This document shows positions 52,530-62,302 of a DNA stretch of 64,000 nt, one piece after another (position 1 is the stretch's first letter; each line of letters begins with the position of its first letter). The DNA comes from an uncultured Prevotellaceae bacterium (GTDB lineage: Bacteria; Bacteroidota; Bacteroidia; Bacteroidales; Bacteroidaceae): NCBI GenBank assembly GCA_900319225.1, contig ONNV01000010.1, positions 1 to 64,000 of the forward strand. Direction: 5' to 3'. A program made the position numbers and the translations under genes. The notes beneath the pieces were generated by a model, which saw only the letters and a program-made list of their open reading frames with translations, made no database searches and had not been told where the DNA came from.

Positions 52530-53945
52530 TCAGAGACCCAGCTCACACAGGACTTTACATATCTGGTCCTGAACCTTTCTTGAGGGTGCCATCTTTACGG
52601 CGCCCTCATTCATTATGCAGAATGCCAGGTCACGGCCATCGGCGGTACGGATATAACCGGCCAGTGTGCATGTTCCGGTAAGTGAACCGGTCTTGGCGTG
52701 TACCTTGTTGATGGTGGTCTTGTCATTCATGCGGGTCTTGAGCGTTCCGTCCACACCCGATATGGGCATGCTCTTGTAGAGTATGGGGAACAGTTCGTTA
52801 TCCTTGTAGATAAGGGAAAGCATATCCACCATGAACTGGGGTGAGCAGAGGTCGTACTGTGAGAGTCCGCAACCGTCAACTATATTGTATGATGCAGAGA
52901 ACATGCCGAACTTACGGCTCACAAAATTCTGCAGGTATTTGGCGGCAACCTTGAATGATACCTCCTTGGGCTGTTGCAGACGTCCGGTCTGCAGGAACAT
53001 GGCCTCGGCAAAGAGGTTGTTACTCTCCTTAAGCGCCTCCTTGACAATGGATGGCAGGTCATGCGTAACCTCCGCCAGGTCACGTGCTATCACCGGACAT
53101 GTACCCCAGTCATACTTGCCGTAGCTGATTCCGGCCTCATCCAGATACTGACGCAGCAGGGCAAATGTGAAATCGGCTGATCCTACCACACTCAGGTCTG
53201 TAGACTGACGGCGCTTGCAGTTACCCTCAATAATGATGGTATTGTCATTATGCATCCAGTCACGGGTTATGGTAAGCGGTCCCAGTGTGTTATCCTGAGT
53301 ACGGGCCTTGTTTACCACCTTGATATATGAATTTGAAGGATAAATGTTGACTACAGGAGCCTGTCCCTTGGATGTGGGCTTGACCTCTACGCCTACAAAT
53401 CCCTGGTGAACCATGAGCGGTGATATGTAGGGCTGGAAACTGGCCGGAGCATCATCCCAGCACCATCCTGTAGCCCAGTAGGTGGAATCCATTGCCGATA
53501 CATCGGCATAAAGGGTACCGCTGATTCGCTTTACTCCGGCTTTCTTGAGACTGGCAACCATGCTGCGCAGCTCATGCTCGGTAAGCGCGGGATCCAGCCC
53601 ACCCACCAGATAGAGGTTTCCGTTCAGCACGCTGTCCTTACTTATGGAACCCTGGGTCCTGAGCGTGGTCCTGAACTTGTAGTCAGCACCCAGTGACGAA
53701 AGGGCGGTAACCGAAGTGATCACTTTCTGGACCGATGCCGGACGGCACATTATCTTCTCGCGGTATGCGTAGAGTGTAGTGTCATTGGTCAGGTCATAAA
53801 CCATAAGGGCTATGTCCGTACCCTCGGGCAATCCCTCATATATTATCTGGTCAATGGATTCGGTCACTGAATCCAGATCCGAGCTGTGAACGGCAGGTGA
53901 TACCGCCATCAGCAGAGTAAGCAGGAGATATCTGTAAGATTTCAT
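52530..53945 (-). CDS. dacB: D-alanyl-D-alanine carboxypeptidase/endopeptidase, PBP4 family
   Basis: A 471-residue periplasmic enzyme (family S13) with a signal peptide (LLLTLLMAVSPAVHSS). The active-site serine is S71 in SVQK; ESNN in LKESNNLFAEAM is the second motif and HAKTGSL the third. It trims D-alanine from, or cuts cross-links of, peptidoglycan. A large insert typical of PBP4 lies between the first two motifs. It starts two bases after the radical SAM gene, which implies co-transcription. Confidence 0.95.
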   Translation of the reverse strand: MKSYRYLLLTLLMAVSPAVHSSDLDSVTESIDQIIYEGLPEGTDIALMVYDLTNDTTLYAYREKIMCRPASVQKVITSVTALSSLGADYKFRTTLRTQGSISKDSVLNGNLYLVGGLDPALTEHELRSMVASLKKAGVKRISGTLYADVSAMDSTYWATGWCWDDAPASFQPYISPLMVHQGFVGVEVKPTSKGQAPVVNIYPSNSYIKVVNKARTQDNTLGPLTITRDWMHNDNTIIIEGNCKRRQSTDLSVVGSADFTFALLRQYLDEAGISYGKYDWGTCPVIARDLAEVTHDLPSIVKEALKESNNLFAEAMFLQTGRLQQPKEVSFKVAAKYLQNFVSRKFGMFSASYNIVDGCGLSQYDLCSPQFMVDMLSLIYKDNELFPILYKSMPISGVDGTLKTRMNDKTTINKVHAKTGSLTGTCTLAGYIRTADGRDLAFCIMNEGAVKMAPSRKVQDQICKVLCELGL

Positions 53946-53947
53946 GT

Positions 53948-54724
53948 TCAGTATGATACGGATGTTTCCAGTCCGTTCTCACGGAGCAGTGCGGCTATGC
54001 GGTCCAACTGCTCGTGGCTGGCCTTGCGCAGGGTGGATACGGGAGTCTCACGGTCAACGGTGTAGATCATCACCTGGCTGGGACCTATCTTTTTCAGGGT
54101 CTCTATCCAAGGCAGCACGTAGCGGTCAGAGGTGTTGTCCATGTCACGGCCATCCAGAGTGCCGGTCAGGAACATGGTCTGTATTATTACATGTCCATGG
54201 AAATCACACAGGGCCTTGATTATGGCATCCAGGTCATAATGACCAACCGGATTGTCAATGAGACGGATATAGTCAATGTCAACGGTATCCAGTTTCTGGA
54301 TGTTGTTGTCCAGCTTCATAAGGGCACTGAATATGGCGGGATCCGTCACACGGGTGCCGTTGCTCAACACACTCACCTTGGCCTTTGGGAAAAACTCGTC
54401 ACGCAGGGCCAGGACATCATCCACGATCCCGGGGAACTCCGGGTTGGCAGTGGGCTCTCCGTTTCCGGCAAATGTAAGCACGTTGGGCTCTGGACCGTTT
54501 GCCTTCATCCTCTCAAGAGTGTTGCGCAGCACATCATAGACTTCCTTACGTGTGGGACGGTGATGTTTGGGATGGTGGCTTCCGTTAAAGCCGCACTCAC
54601 AGTATATGCAGTTGAAAGTACATATCTTACCGTCGGCAGGCATAAGGTTTATACCCAATGAAACTCCGAGACGACGGCTGTGAACCGGTCCGAATACAGG
54701 TGAATCATATAATACGGTTGCCAT
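53948..54724 (-). CDS. Radical SAM protein
   Basis: A 258-residue radical SAM enzyme: C35, C39 and C42 in CTFNCIYC bind the iron-sulfur cluster, and a further cysteine, C44, follows. The N-terminal PVFGPVHSRRLGVSLGINLMP and FAGNGEPTANPEFPGIV are typical of a group often annotated as wyosine- or PflA-like. No twitch or SPASM domain is seen. The substrate is unknown. Co-transcribed with dacB. Confidence 0.88.
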   Translation of the reverse strand: MATVLYDSPVFGPVHSRRLGVSLGINLMPADGKICTFNCIYCECGFNGSHHPKHHRPTRKEVYDVLRNTLERMKANGPEPNVLTFAGNGEPTANPEFPGIVDDVLALRDEFFPKAKVSVLSNGTRVTDPAIFSALMKLDNNIQKLDTVDIDYIRLIDNPVGHYDLDAIIKALCDFHGHVIIQTMFLTGTLDGRDMDNTSDRYVLPWIETLKKIGPSQVMIYTVDRETPVSTLRKASHEQLDRIAALLRENGLETSVSY

Positions 54725-54749
54725 GGCTATACTCCTTTAAAATTCACCG

Positions 54750-54757
54750 CAAAAATA
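54750..54757 (-). promoter_or_regulatory. -7 promoter box of the radical SAM-dacB unit
   Basis: Minus strand TATTTTTG, a full TAnnTTTG match, 25 bases before the ATG at 54724. Confidence 0.6.
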
Positions 54758-54792
54758 GTCAATCGGCATGTACTTTGCAAAAAGAAAGGCCA

Positions 54793-56805
54793 TCAGAACT
54801 TGCTTATGAGCTGCAATGAGATATCCTCTTTGTGACACGAGTCTATAAGCTGCTGTGAAGAGCCTATCTCATCCCTGTCTGCATACCATGTACCGCCGGC
54901 CTTGAGGTTAAGCTGCAGTGCACCGTTTATATGCCATTTTACTGTCATGGCCAGCCTTGCACCCTTGCCTGACAGGGTCATGAATCCATATGAGTAGCGC
55001 AGTCCGCTCTCATAGACCGATACGCTGCTGTCATGGCTGTCCGTATGGAACAGGGCCGCGCTGATATTCAGGTCCAGTCGGTCATCGGCCAGACTGCGCG
55101 AGTAACTGTGGGTGATGGCCCAACCGTCTGATATGGGCTCGGCAATGAAGTCATAACGGGTAAACAGTATCTGTGTCTTGAGTTCCGCTCCGCTACGGCA
55201 GTTATGGGTCCAGCGCAGACGGTATCGGCCGGTAAGACAGTACTCCAGCTGACGTGTGTATTTGCAGTCTTTCTGCTTGGCCTTGAAACGTGCCGTTGCA
55301 TATAGCGCGTCCCGGCGCCCTATCCTCCAATCCGCCTCCATCCTAAGGTCCATGCCGTTACTCCTTTCCGATGCACCGTACCTGGGCTCCGGAAACATGA
55401 AAAGGTCCGCATAACCGCTCACCTTGAGTTTGCGGCCGCTATGGCTGAATCCGGTAAGCAGGCCTATCTCATTTGAGACATCACCCTCGGCCGGCGCATT
55501 TGAGTGCAGGGCCCTGTAATCGGGGCTGTATGCACGTACCAGCCAGGTGGCTGTCCAGCTATCGGGCAGACGCAGGGTCTCTGAGCATATGAGTGCAGGC
55601 TTGCCGCCGGCCAATGAGAACTCGGCCGCAAGTGCGTAACGGGGACGGCCCAGCGATATGTCGGCCGACAGACCCCAGTATCTGTCCTGCCCCTTGTAGG
55701 GTAACGACAGGCTCTCATAAATAGCCGTTCCGCCTACCTGCAGCCCACGATAGCTGTATCGGGTATTGGCGGCCCAGGTATACCGGTATGAATTGTGTTT
55801 CCTGCTCCACTCCAGCTCCGTACGGTGAAACCCGTCCTGCTTGAATGAGCCTATCACGGTGTCTCCCTTGATTGTGGCGTCAAACGTAGTGTATGCTCCC
55901 AGCAGCGTGAATGTGGTATGCCCCGCCCCCACTGCCAGACCGGCTCCGCTCAGATAACCGTACTCCTGGGTGGAGGCATGCGGTTTGAGCCCCTGCGTGC
56001 CGCGTCTCACATTTGAAAGCGCCATGTTCTTGCCCAGGCTGAACCCGCCGCCCAGCAGCAGTCCCTGTCCAAACTGCACCTTGCAATTGCCCAGCACCAG
56101 CTCACGTATCACACCCATATCTTTCAGGTACAGATAGGGCGAGTAGAAATCATAACCTGCATGGTTACGTCCTCCAAAAGGCTCTCCCGCATCCTTATCG
56201 GCACTAATACCAAACCGTATACGGTTATGCCAGTTAAAGGAGTACCTTACTGAATGAGACAGCCTGGAACCCAGATAGGCACGGTTGGGATAACGCTTGA
56301 GCTCCTGGGGCGAATGGTATCGGAACCCGTCCCTCATGTAAAGCGGGATATCCACACGGGCTATCAGCTCATTGCGTCCGTACTTGAGTATATCGGCCGC
56401 CTTAAGTCTCTCCTTCTCTGCCGGCGGATCGGCCGCATATACGAACTGACGCAGCAGACGGCGGGTGTCAAAATCCAGACTGCCCGTGAGCTGCAGCTCT
56501 CCAAGGCTCTTCATGGGACCGTGCTGATATACATACGCATGGATATCCTCTATCTGCTCATCGGTCAGGAAAAGGAGTTCACGCAACTCATCCCTTGAGG
56601 CCGTGTTTATGTTAAGCGGCTCACTGTGCAGGGTCTCATACAGCATGAGCAGCTCCTCGCGGTCACTTGAGGAGAGTTCTTCATCATCTGAGAGCAGTGA
56701 CTCCAGCACGCTCTCCCATTCCCGGTCTATCGGATTCTGTGAGATAACCTGTTGCATAGGACACAGTAACAGGGCAAACCAGGAGATTAACAATTTACGG
56801 TTCAT
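54793..56805 (-). CDS. Outer-membrane barrel-like protein with N-terminal helix-hairpin-helix motifs
   Basis: A 670-residue exported protein: the signal core LISWFALLLCPMQQVIS is followed by an acidic helix. At about residues 55-115 is a ComEA-like helix-hairpin-helix pair (LNINTASRDELRELLFLTDEQ, then MKSLGELQLTGSLDFDTRRLL). From about residue 150 on, aromatic-rich alternating strands typical of a beta-barrel run to the C-terminal ISLQLISKF, which ends in F as outer-membrane proteins do. ComEA HhH domains bind DNA in natural competence. HhH-plus-barrel proteins are seen in Bacteroidetes genomes, but I know of no proven role. Confidence 0.75.
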   Translation of the reverse strand: MNRKLLISWFALLLCPMQQVISQNPIDREWESVLESLLSDDEELSSSDREELLMLYETLHSEPLNINTASRDELRELLFLTDEQIEDIHAYVYQHGPMKSLGELQLTGSLDFDTRRLLRQFVYAADPPAEKERLKAADILKYGRNELIARVDIPLYMRDGFRYHSPQELKRYPNRAYLGSRLSHSVRYSFNWHNRIRFGISADKDAGEPFGGRNHAGYDFYSPYLYLKDMGVIRELVLGNCKVQFGQGLLLGGGFSLGKNMALSNVRRGTQGLKPHASTQEYGYLSGAGLAVGAGHTTFTLLGAYTTFDATIKGDTVIGSFKQDGFHRTELEWSRKHNSYRYTWAANTRYSYRGLQVGGTAIYESLSLPYKGQDRYWGLSADISLGRPRYALAAEFSLAGGKPALICSETLRLPDSWTATWLVRAYSPDYRALHSNAPAEGDVSNEIGLLTGFSHSGRKLKVSGYADLFMFPEPRYGASERSNGMDLRMEADWRIGRRDALYATARFKAKQKDCKYTRQLEYCLTGRYRLRWTHNCRSGAELKTQILFTRYDFIAEPISDGWAITHSYSRSLADDRLDLNISAALFHTDSHDSSVSVYESGLRYSYGFMTLSGKGARLAMTVKWHINGALQLNLKAGGTWYADRDEIGSSQQLIDSCHKEDISLQLISKF

Positions 56806-56849
56806 AGCATATTAGTATTAGAAACCTATTTTTCCTTAAAGGAGTGTTC

Positions 56850-56886
56850 CAAATATAGGACTTTTTTGTGATAATTGATATTTTTG
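56850..56886. promoter_or_regulatory. Divergent promoters between the HhH-barrel and DUF4294 genes
   Basis: The minus-strand box TATATTTG (56850-56857) faces the barrel gene, and the plus-strand box TATTTTTG (56879-56886) ends five bases before ATG 56892. The latter would give a nearly leaderless DUF4294 transcript. Confidence 0.5.
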
Positions 56887-56891
56887 CAGAT

Positions 56892-57509
56892 ATGAAACGT
56901 ATCGTCATACTACTGCTAACCGTAATGGTGTGCCTTGCTGGATTCAGCAAGACACCTGACAAGGATAAGGACACAGACAAACAGAAACGTGTGTTCGTTG
57001 CGCTGGCTACCATAGTGGATGGCGATACCCTTCCTACCGTACAGCTTGAAGAGGTTGTCATCTATGCCAAACGCATATTCCCAAGCGCCCGCAAACAGCG
57101 CAAGTATGACAAGCTTACCCGTAACGTGATCAAGATGTACCCAATCTCAAAGGAGATAAAGACCATTCTGGTTGAGACCTATCTCTACATGCAGACCCTG
57201 CCCGATGACAAGGCACGTGCGGAGCATCTGGAGAAGGTGGAGAAAGGCGTGTGGGACCAGTATCTTCCCATAATGAAACGGTGCACGCTGGCACAGGGCA
57301 AGCTGCTTATCAAACTCATTGACCGCGAGTGCAACCAGACAAGCTATGAACTTATCCAGGCATTCATAGGCGGATTAAAAGCCCGTTTCTACCAGACATT
57401 TGCCGCATTGTTCGGCGCATCCCTCAAGAAAGAATATGATCCTGACAATGATGAGGAGGATGCCATGATTGAGGAAATCATCTGGATGATCGATAATGAC
57501 ATGCTCTAA
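56892..57509 (+). CDS. DUF4294 family exported protein
   Basis: A 205-residue protein with a signal peptide (MKRIVILLLTVMVCLAGFS) and a basic, helical DUF4294 domain beginning near TIVDGDTLPTVQLEEVVIYAK and containing LTRNVIKMYPISKE. The family is confined to Bacteroidetes and its function is unknown. ATG 56892 is chosen over an open frame from 56868 because the signal peptide starts there and a promoter box overlaps the longer frame. It precedes ychF, which has its own promoter. Confidence 0.87.
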   Translation: MKRIVILLLTVMVCLAGFSKTPDKDKDTDKQKRVFVALATIVDGDTLPTVQLEEVVIYAKRIFPSARKQRKYDKLTRNVIKMYPISKEIKTILVETYLYMQTLPDDKARAEHLEKVEKGVWDQYLPIMKRCTLAQGKLLIKLIDRECNQTSYELIQAFIGGLKARFYQTFAALFGASLKKEYDPDNDEEDAMIEEIIWMIDNDML

Positions 57510-57539
57510 ATGATCATTGTGCTGTTGGCCATTTTTCAT

Positions 57540-57547
57540 TACCTTTG
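57540..57547 (+). promoter_or_regulatory. -7 promoter box of ychF
   Basis: TACCTTTG, full match, 26 bases before ATG 57574. It probably also serves lgt, which begins 18 bases after ychF. Confidence 0.6.
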
Positions 57548-57573
57548 CAGTCACTTATCAAAAACTGTAGACA

Positions 57574-58674
57574 ATGGCATTGCAATGCGGCATAGTGGGC
57601 CTGCCAAACGTAGGCAAATCCACACTTTTCAACTGTCTGTCAAGCGCTAAGGCGCAGGCAGCAAATTTCCCTTTCTGTACAATTGAACCCAACGTAGGAA
57701 CCATAACCGTTCCCGATGAACGACTCACCAAACTGGCCGAGCTGGTTCACCCCGGACGTATAGTTCCCGCAACCGTTGAGATCGTGGATATAGCCGGTCT
57801 GGTAAAGGGTGCCAGCAAGGGTGAGGGTCTGGGTAACAAGTTCCTGGGCAACATACGTGAGTGCGACGCCATCATACATGTGCTCCGTTGCTTTGATGAT
57901 GACAACGTGACTCATGTTGACGGAACCGTAAACCCCGTCCGCGACAAGGAGATAATTGATACCGAGCTCCAGATAAAGGACCTTGAGACCATAGACCAGC
58001 GGCTGCAGAAAGTAGCCAAGCAGGCTGCCGTAGGCGATAAGCAGGCCAAGATAGTATGTGACGTGCTGAACGCATACCGTGACGTACTGCTTCAGGGCAA
58101 ATCGGCCCGTACCGTCAGCTTTGACTCAAAGGATGAGGAAAAGATAGCACATGACCTGTTCCTGCTCACATCCAAGCCCGTTCTTTATGTATGCAATGTC
58201 GATGAGGGCAGCGTAAAGACCGGTAACGCCTATGTAGAGCAGGTGCGTGAGGCCATCAAGGATGAGAACGCACAGCTGCTGGTCATTGCCGCCAAAACCG
58301 AGAGTGAGATTGCCGAGCTGGAGAGCTATGAGGACCGTCAGATGTTCCTTGAGGAGCTGGGTCTGGAGGAATCGGGCGTAAACCGTCTGGTAAAGTCAGC
58401 TTTCAGCCTGCTCAACCTGGAGACATTCATCACCGCCGGACCCATGGAGGTAAAGGCATGGACCTACCGCAAGGGCTGGAAAGCTCCGCAGTGCGCCGGT
58501 GTCATCCATACAGACTTTGAGAAAGGATTCATCCGCGCCGAGGTCATCAAGTACAAAGACTACGTGGAGCTGGGCTCCGAAGCTGCAGTACGTGATGCAG
58601 GCAAACTCTATGTGGAGGGTAAGGATTATGTGGTAGAGGACGGTGACATAATGCATTTCCGCTTTAACGTATAA
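57574..58674 (+). CDS. ychF: Obg-like ATPase YchF
   Basis: A 366-residue TRAFAC-class P-loop protein. G1 is [12 protein letters not shown] (about 8-19), G3 [17 protein letters not shown], and the non-canonical G4 is NVDE (in VCNVDEGS) in place of NKxD, consistent with the ATP preference of YchF. A helical insertion and the C-terminal TGS domain (from about 280) complete it. Ribosome-associated, with roles in stress responses. Highly conserved, normal length. Confidence 0.97.
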   Translation: MALQCGIVGLPNVGKSTLFNCLSSAKAQAANFPFCTIEPNVGTITVPDERLTKLAELVHPGRIVPATVEIVDIAGLVKGASKGEGLGNKFLGNIRECDAIIHVLRCFDDDNVTHVDGTVNPVRDKEIIDTELQIKDLETIDQRLQKVAKQAAVGDKQAKIVCDVLNAYRDVLLQGKSARTVSFDSKDEEKIAHDLFLLTSKPVLYVCNVDEGSVKTGNAYVEQVREAIKDENAQLLVIAAKTESEIAELESYEDRQMFLEELGLEESGVNRLVKSAFSLLNLETFITAGPMEVKAWTYRKGWKAPQCAGVIHTDFEKGFIRAEVIKYKDYVELGSEAAVRDAGKLYVEGKDYVVEDGDIMHFRFNV

Positions 58675-58692
58675 ACTAAAACCAAAAGGACT

Positions 58693-59526
58693 ATGAACAG
58701 CTTTCTTGCAGTTATCTGGGACCCGGACATAGAGATGTCCCGTCTGTTGGGCCTGCCCATCAGATACTACTCACTTATGTGGGTTTTAGGTCTTCTGGCA
58801 GCATATCTGCTGGTAAAGAGGTTCTATAAGGACCGCGGCATCAAGCCCGAGGTCTTTGAACCGCTGTTCCTGTACTGTTTCCTTGGAATCCTTATAGGCG
58901 CCCGTCTGGGACACTGCCTGTTCTACGAGCCCGAGTATTATCTCTCAAGCGGCAAGCATTTCATTGAGATGCTGCTGCCCATCCATTTCATGCCCAAGGG
59001 AGGCTGGAAGCTGGTAGGTTACAGCGGTCTGGCCAGCCACGGCGGAACGATAGGTATCATTATCGGAATGATCCTGTACTGCCGTAAGTATAAGGTCAAG
59101 GTCCTGGAGTGCATTGACATGGTATGCGTTGCCACTCCGCTCACAGCAGCCTGCATACGTCTGGGCAACCTCATGAACTCTGAGATTGTAGGTAAGCCCA
59201 CCGGAACTGACTGGGGTTTCATTTTCGTGCAGAACGGTGAGGATTTTGCCCGCCACCCGGCACAGCTCTATGAGGCTATCGCCTACATTATCATCTTTGT
59301 GATAATACTCCTCATATACCGCAAACACAAGCAACTGGTGGGCTCAGGATTCTATTTTGGATTCTGCATCGCCACCATATTCACATTCCGCTTCTTCATC
59401 GAGTTCTGCAAAGAAGTTCAGGTAGACTTTGAGCAGGGCATGGCACTTGATATGGGCCAGCTGCTGAGCATCCCGTTCGTCATCGGCGGTATCTGGCTCA
59501 TGCTCCACTCCCGCAAGAAAGTGTGA
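58693..59526 (+). CDS. lgt: Phosphatidylglycerol-prolipoprotein diacylglyceryl transferase
   Basis: A 277-residue inner-membrane enzyme that attaches diacylglycerol to the lipobox cysteine of prolipoproteins, such as those at 29569, 39695 and 40830. GARLGHCLFYEPEYYL, YSGLASHGGTIGI and CIRLGNLMNSEIVGKPT are Lgt signatures with the catalytic arginine and histidine regions; about seven membrane helices. Eighteen bases after ychF. The TGA stop is the first triplet of the 40-bp inverted repeat at 59524. Confidence 0.96.
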   Translation: MNSFLAVIWDPDIEMSRLLGLPIRYYSLMWVLGLLAAYLLVKRFYKDRGIKPEVFEPLFLYCFLGILIGARLGHCLFYEPEYYLSSGKHFIEMLLPIHFMPKGGWKLVGYSGLASHGGTIGIIIGMILYCRKYKVKVLECIDMVCVATPLTAACIRLGNLMNSEIVGKPTGTDWGFIFVQNGEDFARHPAQLYEAIAYIIIFVIILLIYRKHKQLVGSGFYFGFCIATIFTFRFFIEFCKEVQVDFEQGMALDMGQLLSIPFVIGGIWLMLHSRKKV

Positions 59527-59672
59527 CCCAAGAGGGGCCAAAGGGGACGGTTCCGTTTGGCTCCCCATTTTCAGATATTAAAAAGCAGTGAAGATATTAG
59601 CCTTCACTGCTTCATTTTATGTTACTACAATAGAGCCAAACGGAACCGTCCCCTTTGGCCCCTCTTGGGTCA
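59524..59672. repeat. GGGACGGTT-core palindromic element, copy C, with perfect 40-bp arms
   Basis: 59524-59563 and 59633-59672 are perfect reverse complements over 40 bases. Both arms begin TGACCCAAGAGG, so the outermost TGA is the lgt stop on the plus strand and the mutS stop on the minus strand. Each arm is itself nearly palindromic around the core (GGGGCCAAA - core - TTTGGCTC). The 69-base centre holds an 11-bp hairpin (59583-59593 with 59602-59612). It should work as a two-way terminator; the form suggests a miniature mobile or REP-like element. Confidence 0.85.
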
Positions 59673-62288
59673 TCCTTTCAAGATCTTCTTGATTTCGTTG
59701 AGTTTGTTCAGGGCCTCGATGGGGGTGAGGTTGTTGACATCGATTGAAAGCAGCTGGTCACGGATCTGACAGAGCACGGGGTCGTCCAGCTGGAAGAAAC
59801 TCATCTGCAGGCCTTCACGCTGCTGGGCGGTCTCTACGCTGGGACGTGATATGCTTTTGCCGTTTCCGCTCTCCTCCATCTCCTTAAGGATGGCTCCGGC
59901 ACGCTTTACTATGCTGCGCGGCATGCCCGCCATCTCGGCCACATGGATACCGAATGAGTGTTCCGATCCTCCCTCAACCAGTTTACGCAGGAACAGCACC
60001 TTTCCGTCAACCTCACGTACCGATACATTGAAGTTGCGTATGCGGCAGAATGACTTGGCCATCTCATTGAGTTCGTGGTAATGGGTGGCAAACAGCGTGC
60101 GGGCGTGGGCCGACGGATGCTCATGTATGTACTCCACGATTGCCCATGCAATGGATATGCCGTCATATGTGGATGTGCCGCGTCCAAGTTCGTCAAACAG
60201 CACCAGACTGCGGGGAGTGAGGTTGTTCAGGATGCTGGCAGCCTCAGTCATCTCAACCATGAATGTTGACTCTCCGGCCGATATGTTGTCACTTGCACCT
60301 ACGCGTGTGAATATGCGGTCCACAACGCCGATGCGCGCGCTGTCGGCCGGTACATAACAACCCATCTGGGCCAGCAGCGTAATAAGGGCGGTCTGACGCA
60401 GCAGAGCTGATTTACCGGCCATGTTGGGACCGGTTATGATAAGTATCTGCTGGGAGTCACTGTCTATGAATACGTTGTTTGATATGTAGCTGTCACCGGG
60501 TGCCATCTGCGTCTCAATTACCGGATGGCGGCCCTCCTTGATGTCAATGATGTTGCTATCGTCCACTACAGGGCGCACATACTTGTGATCACGTGCCACC
60601 CGTGCAAAAGAGAGCAGGCAGTCCAGACGGCTTACCAGCATGGCGTCATTCTGGATGGCAGGCACATATTTGATTATGGATTGTGCCAATTCACCGAACA
60701 ATCGGGTCTCAAGCGCAAGTATGCGATCCTCGGCTCCAAGTATCTTCTCCTCATACTCCTTGAGCTCAGGGGTGATATATCGCTCGGCGTTGACAAGGGT
60801 CTGTTTGCGGATCCATGTCTCCGGAACCTTGTCCTTGAAGGTGTTGCGCACTTCCAGGTAGTAGCCGAACACGTTGTTGTATGCCACCTTCAGACTGGAT
60901 ATGCCTGTAAGCTCAGCCTCACGCTGCTGTATCTGCATCAGGTAGTCCTTGCCGCTGTAGGCAATATGGCGCAGCTCGTCAAGTTCAGCATTGATACCAT
61001 CGGCTATTACGCCGCCCTTGCTTACCAGCATGGGAGTATCGGGACGCAGGGTGCGCAGTATCTCGTCACACAGCTCCTGGCAGATGTCAATACCGTTTCC
61101 TATCTCCTGCAGTTGGGGGTTATCTGATTCCAGACAGGCCTGTCTTACCGGTTCCAGCAGTTTGAGTGCATGCCCCAGGCTCAACACCTCACGCGGGTTG
61201 ATACGGCCCACGGCGGCCTTTGATATGAGGCGTTCCATATCACCCATACGCTGCAGGGACTCCGTAAGGGTCTCCCCTATCTCTGGGAAACGGAACAGAT
61301 GGTCCACAACATCCAGACGGCGGTTAATGGCGGCCTGGTCCTTGAGTGGGAACAGCATCCAGCGACGCAGCAGACGGGCACCCATGGGCGAGCAGGTCCG
61401 GTCTATCACATCCAGCAGGGATGTGCCGTCCTCGCTGTTGGCACAGGTAAGTTCCAGATTACGTACGGTGAACTTGTCCAGACGCACGTAACGCTCCTCA
61501 TCTATCATGCGGATGCATGAGATATGGCTTATGTTGTTGTGCAGGGTCTCTGCAAGATATTCAAGTATGGCTCCGGCAGCCACCTTTCCGTTCTTGAGAT
61601 GGTCAACACCGAAACCCTTCAGGTTGCGTACCTTGAAATGGCGGTTAAGCTGCTCACGGGCAAAATCATCGGTAAAGACCCAGTCTTCAAGCTCACGCAG
61701 GCAGTATCGGGTTCCGAATGACTGGCCGAACTGCTGACGGCGGCCACGCTCTATGAGTACCTCCTTGGGTGCAAAGTTGGCAAGCAGTTTGTCTATATGG
61801 TCGGCCGGGCCCTCGGCAATGAGATACTCACCGGTTGATATGTCCAGGAATGAGAGGCCCCAGGCTCCCTTGCCAAAGTGTACCGCAGCAAGGAAATTAT
61901 TCTCCTTGTTCTGCAGAACGTTGTCACTCATGGCCACACCGGGTGTAACCAGTTCCGTTATGCCGCGTTTTACGAGTGTCTTGGTAAGTTTGGGGTCTTC
62001 AAGCTGGTCACAGATGGCCACACGGCGTCCGGCACGTATCAGTTTGGGCAGATATGCATCAAGTGCATGATGTGGGAATCCCGCCATCTCAAGGGCAGCG
62101 GCCCCATTCTTTCCGTTATTACGGCGTGTAAGTGTAATACCCAGTATCTGACTTGCCTCAACGGCATCCTGGGCATATGTCTCATAGAAGTCTCCGCAGC
62201 GGAACAGCAATACGGCATCAGGATGTTTCTCCTTGAGGCTGTAGAACTGCCTCATCATCGGGGTATCTTCAGACTTGGTCTGTGCCAT
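59670..62288 (-). CDS. mutS: DNA mismatch repair protein MutS
   Basis: An 872-residue mismatch-recognition ATPase. The N-terminal mismatch-binding motif ([11 protein letters not shown]) follows the usual start [14 protein letters not shown]. The connector, lever and clamp domains are all present, and the ATPase has [30 protein letters not shown] and THYHELNEM. Normal length for Bacteroidetes. It lies 14 bases after the GltS-like gene and is probably co-transcribed with it. The last three bases of the gene are part of the inverted repeat shared with lgt. Confidence 0.97.
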   Translation of the reverse strand: MAQTKSEDTPMMRQFYSLKEKHPDAVLLFRCGDFYETYAQDAVEASQILGITLTRRNNGKNGAAALEMAGFPHHALDAYLPKLIRAGRRVAICDQLEDPKLTKTLVKRGITELVTPGVAMSDNVLQNKENNFLAAVHFGKGAWGLSFLDISTGEYLIAEGPADHIDKLLANFAPKEVLIERGRRQQFGQSFGTRYCLRELEDWVFTDDFAREQLNRHFKVRNLKGFGVDHLKNGKVAAGAILEYLAETLHNNISHISCIRMIDEERYVRLDKFTVRNLELTCANSEDGTSLLDVIDRTCSPMGARLLRRWMLFPLKDQAAINRRLDVVDHLFRFPEIGETLTESLQRMGDMERLISKAAVGRINPREVLSLGHALKLLEPVRQACLESDNPQLQEIGNGIDICQELCDEILRTLRPDTPMLVSKGGVIADGINAELDELRHIAYSGKDYLMQIQQREAELTGISSLKVAYNNVFGYYLEVRNTFKDKVPETWIRKQTLVNAERYITPELKEYEEKILGAEDRILALETRLFGELAQSIIKYVPAIQNDAMLVSRLDCLLSFARVARDHKYVRPVVDDSNIIDIKEGRHPVIETQMAPGDSYISNNVFIDSDSQQILIITGPNMAGKSALLRQTALITLLAQMGCYVPADSARIGVVDRIFTRVGASDNISAGESTFMVEMTEAASILNNLTPRSLVLFDELGRGTSTYDGISIAWAIVEYIHEHPSAHARTLFATHYHELNEMAKSFCRIRNFNVSVREVDGKVLFLRKLVEGGSEHSFGIHVAEMAGMPRSIVKRAGAILKEMEESGNGKSISRPSVETAQQREGLQMSFFQLDDPVLCQIRDQLLSIDVNNLTPIEALNKLNEIKKILKG

Positions 62289-62302
62289 CTTGAGCGCTCC
62301 TG

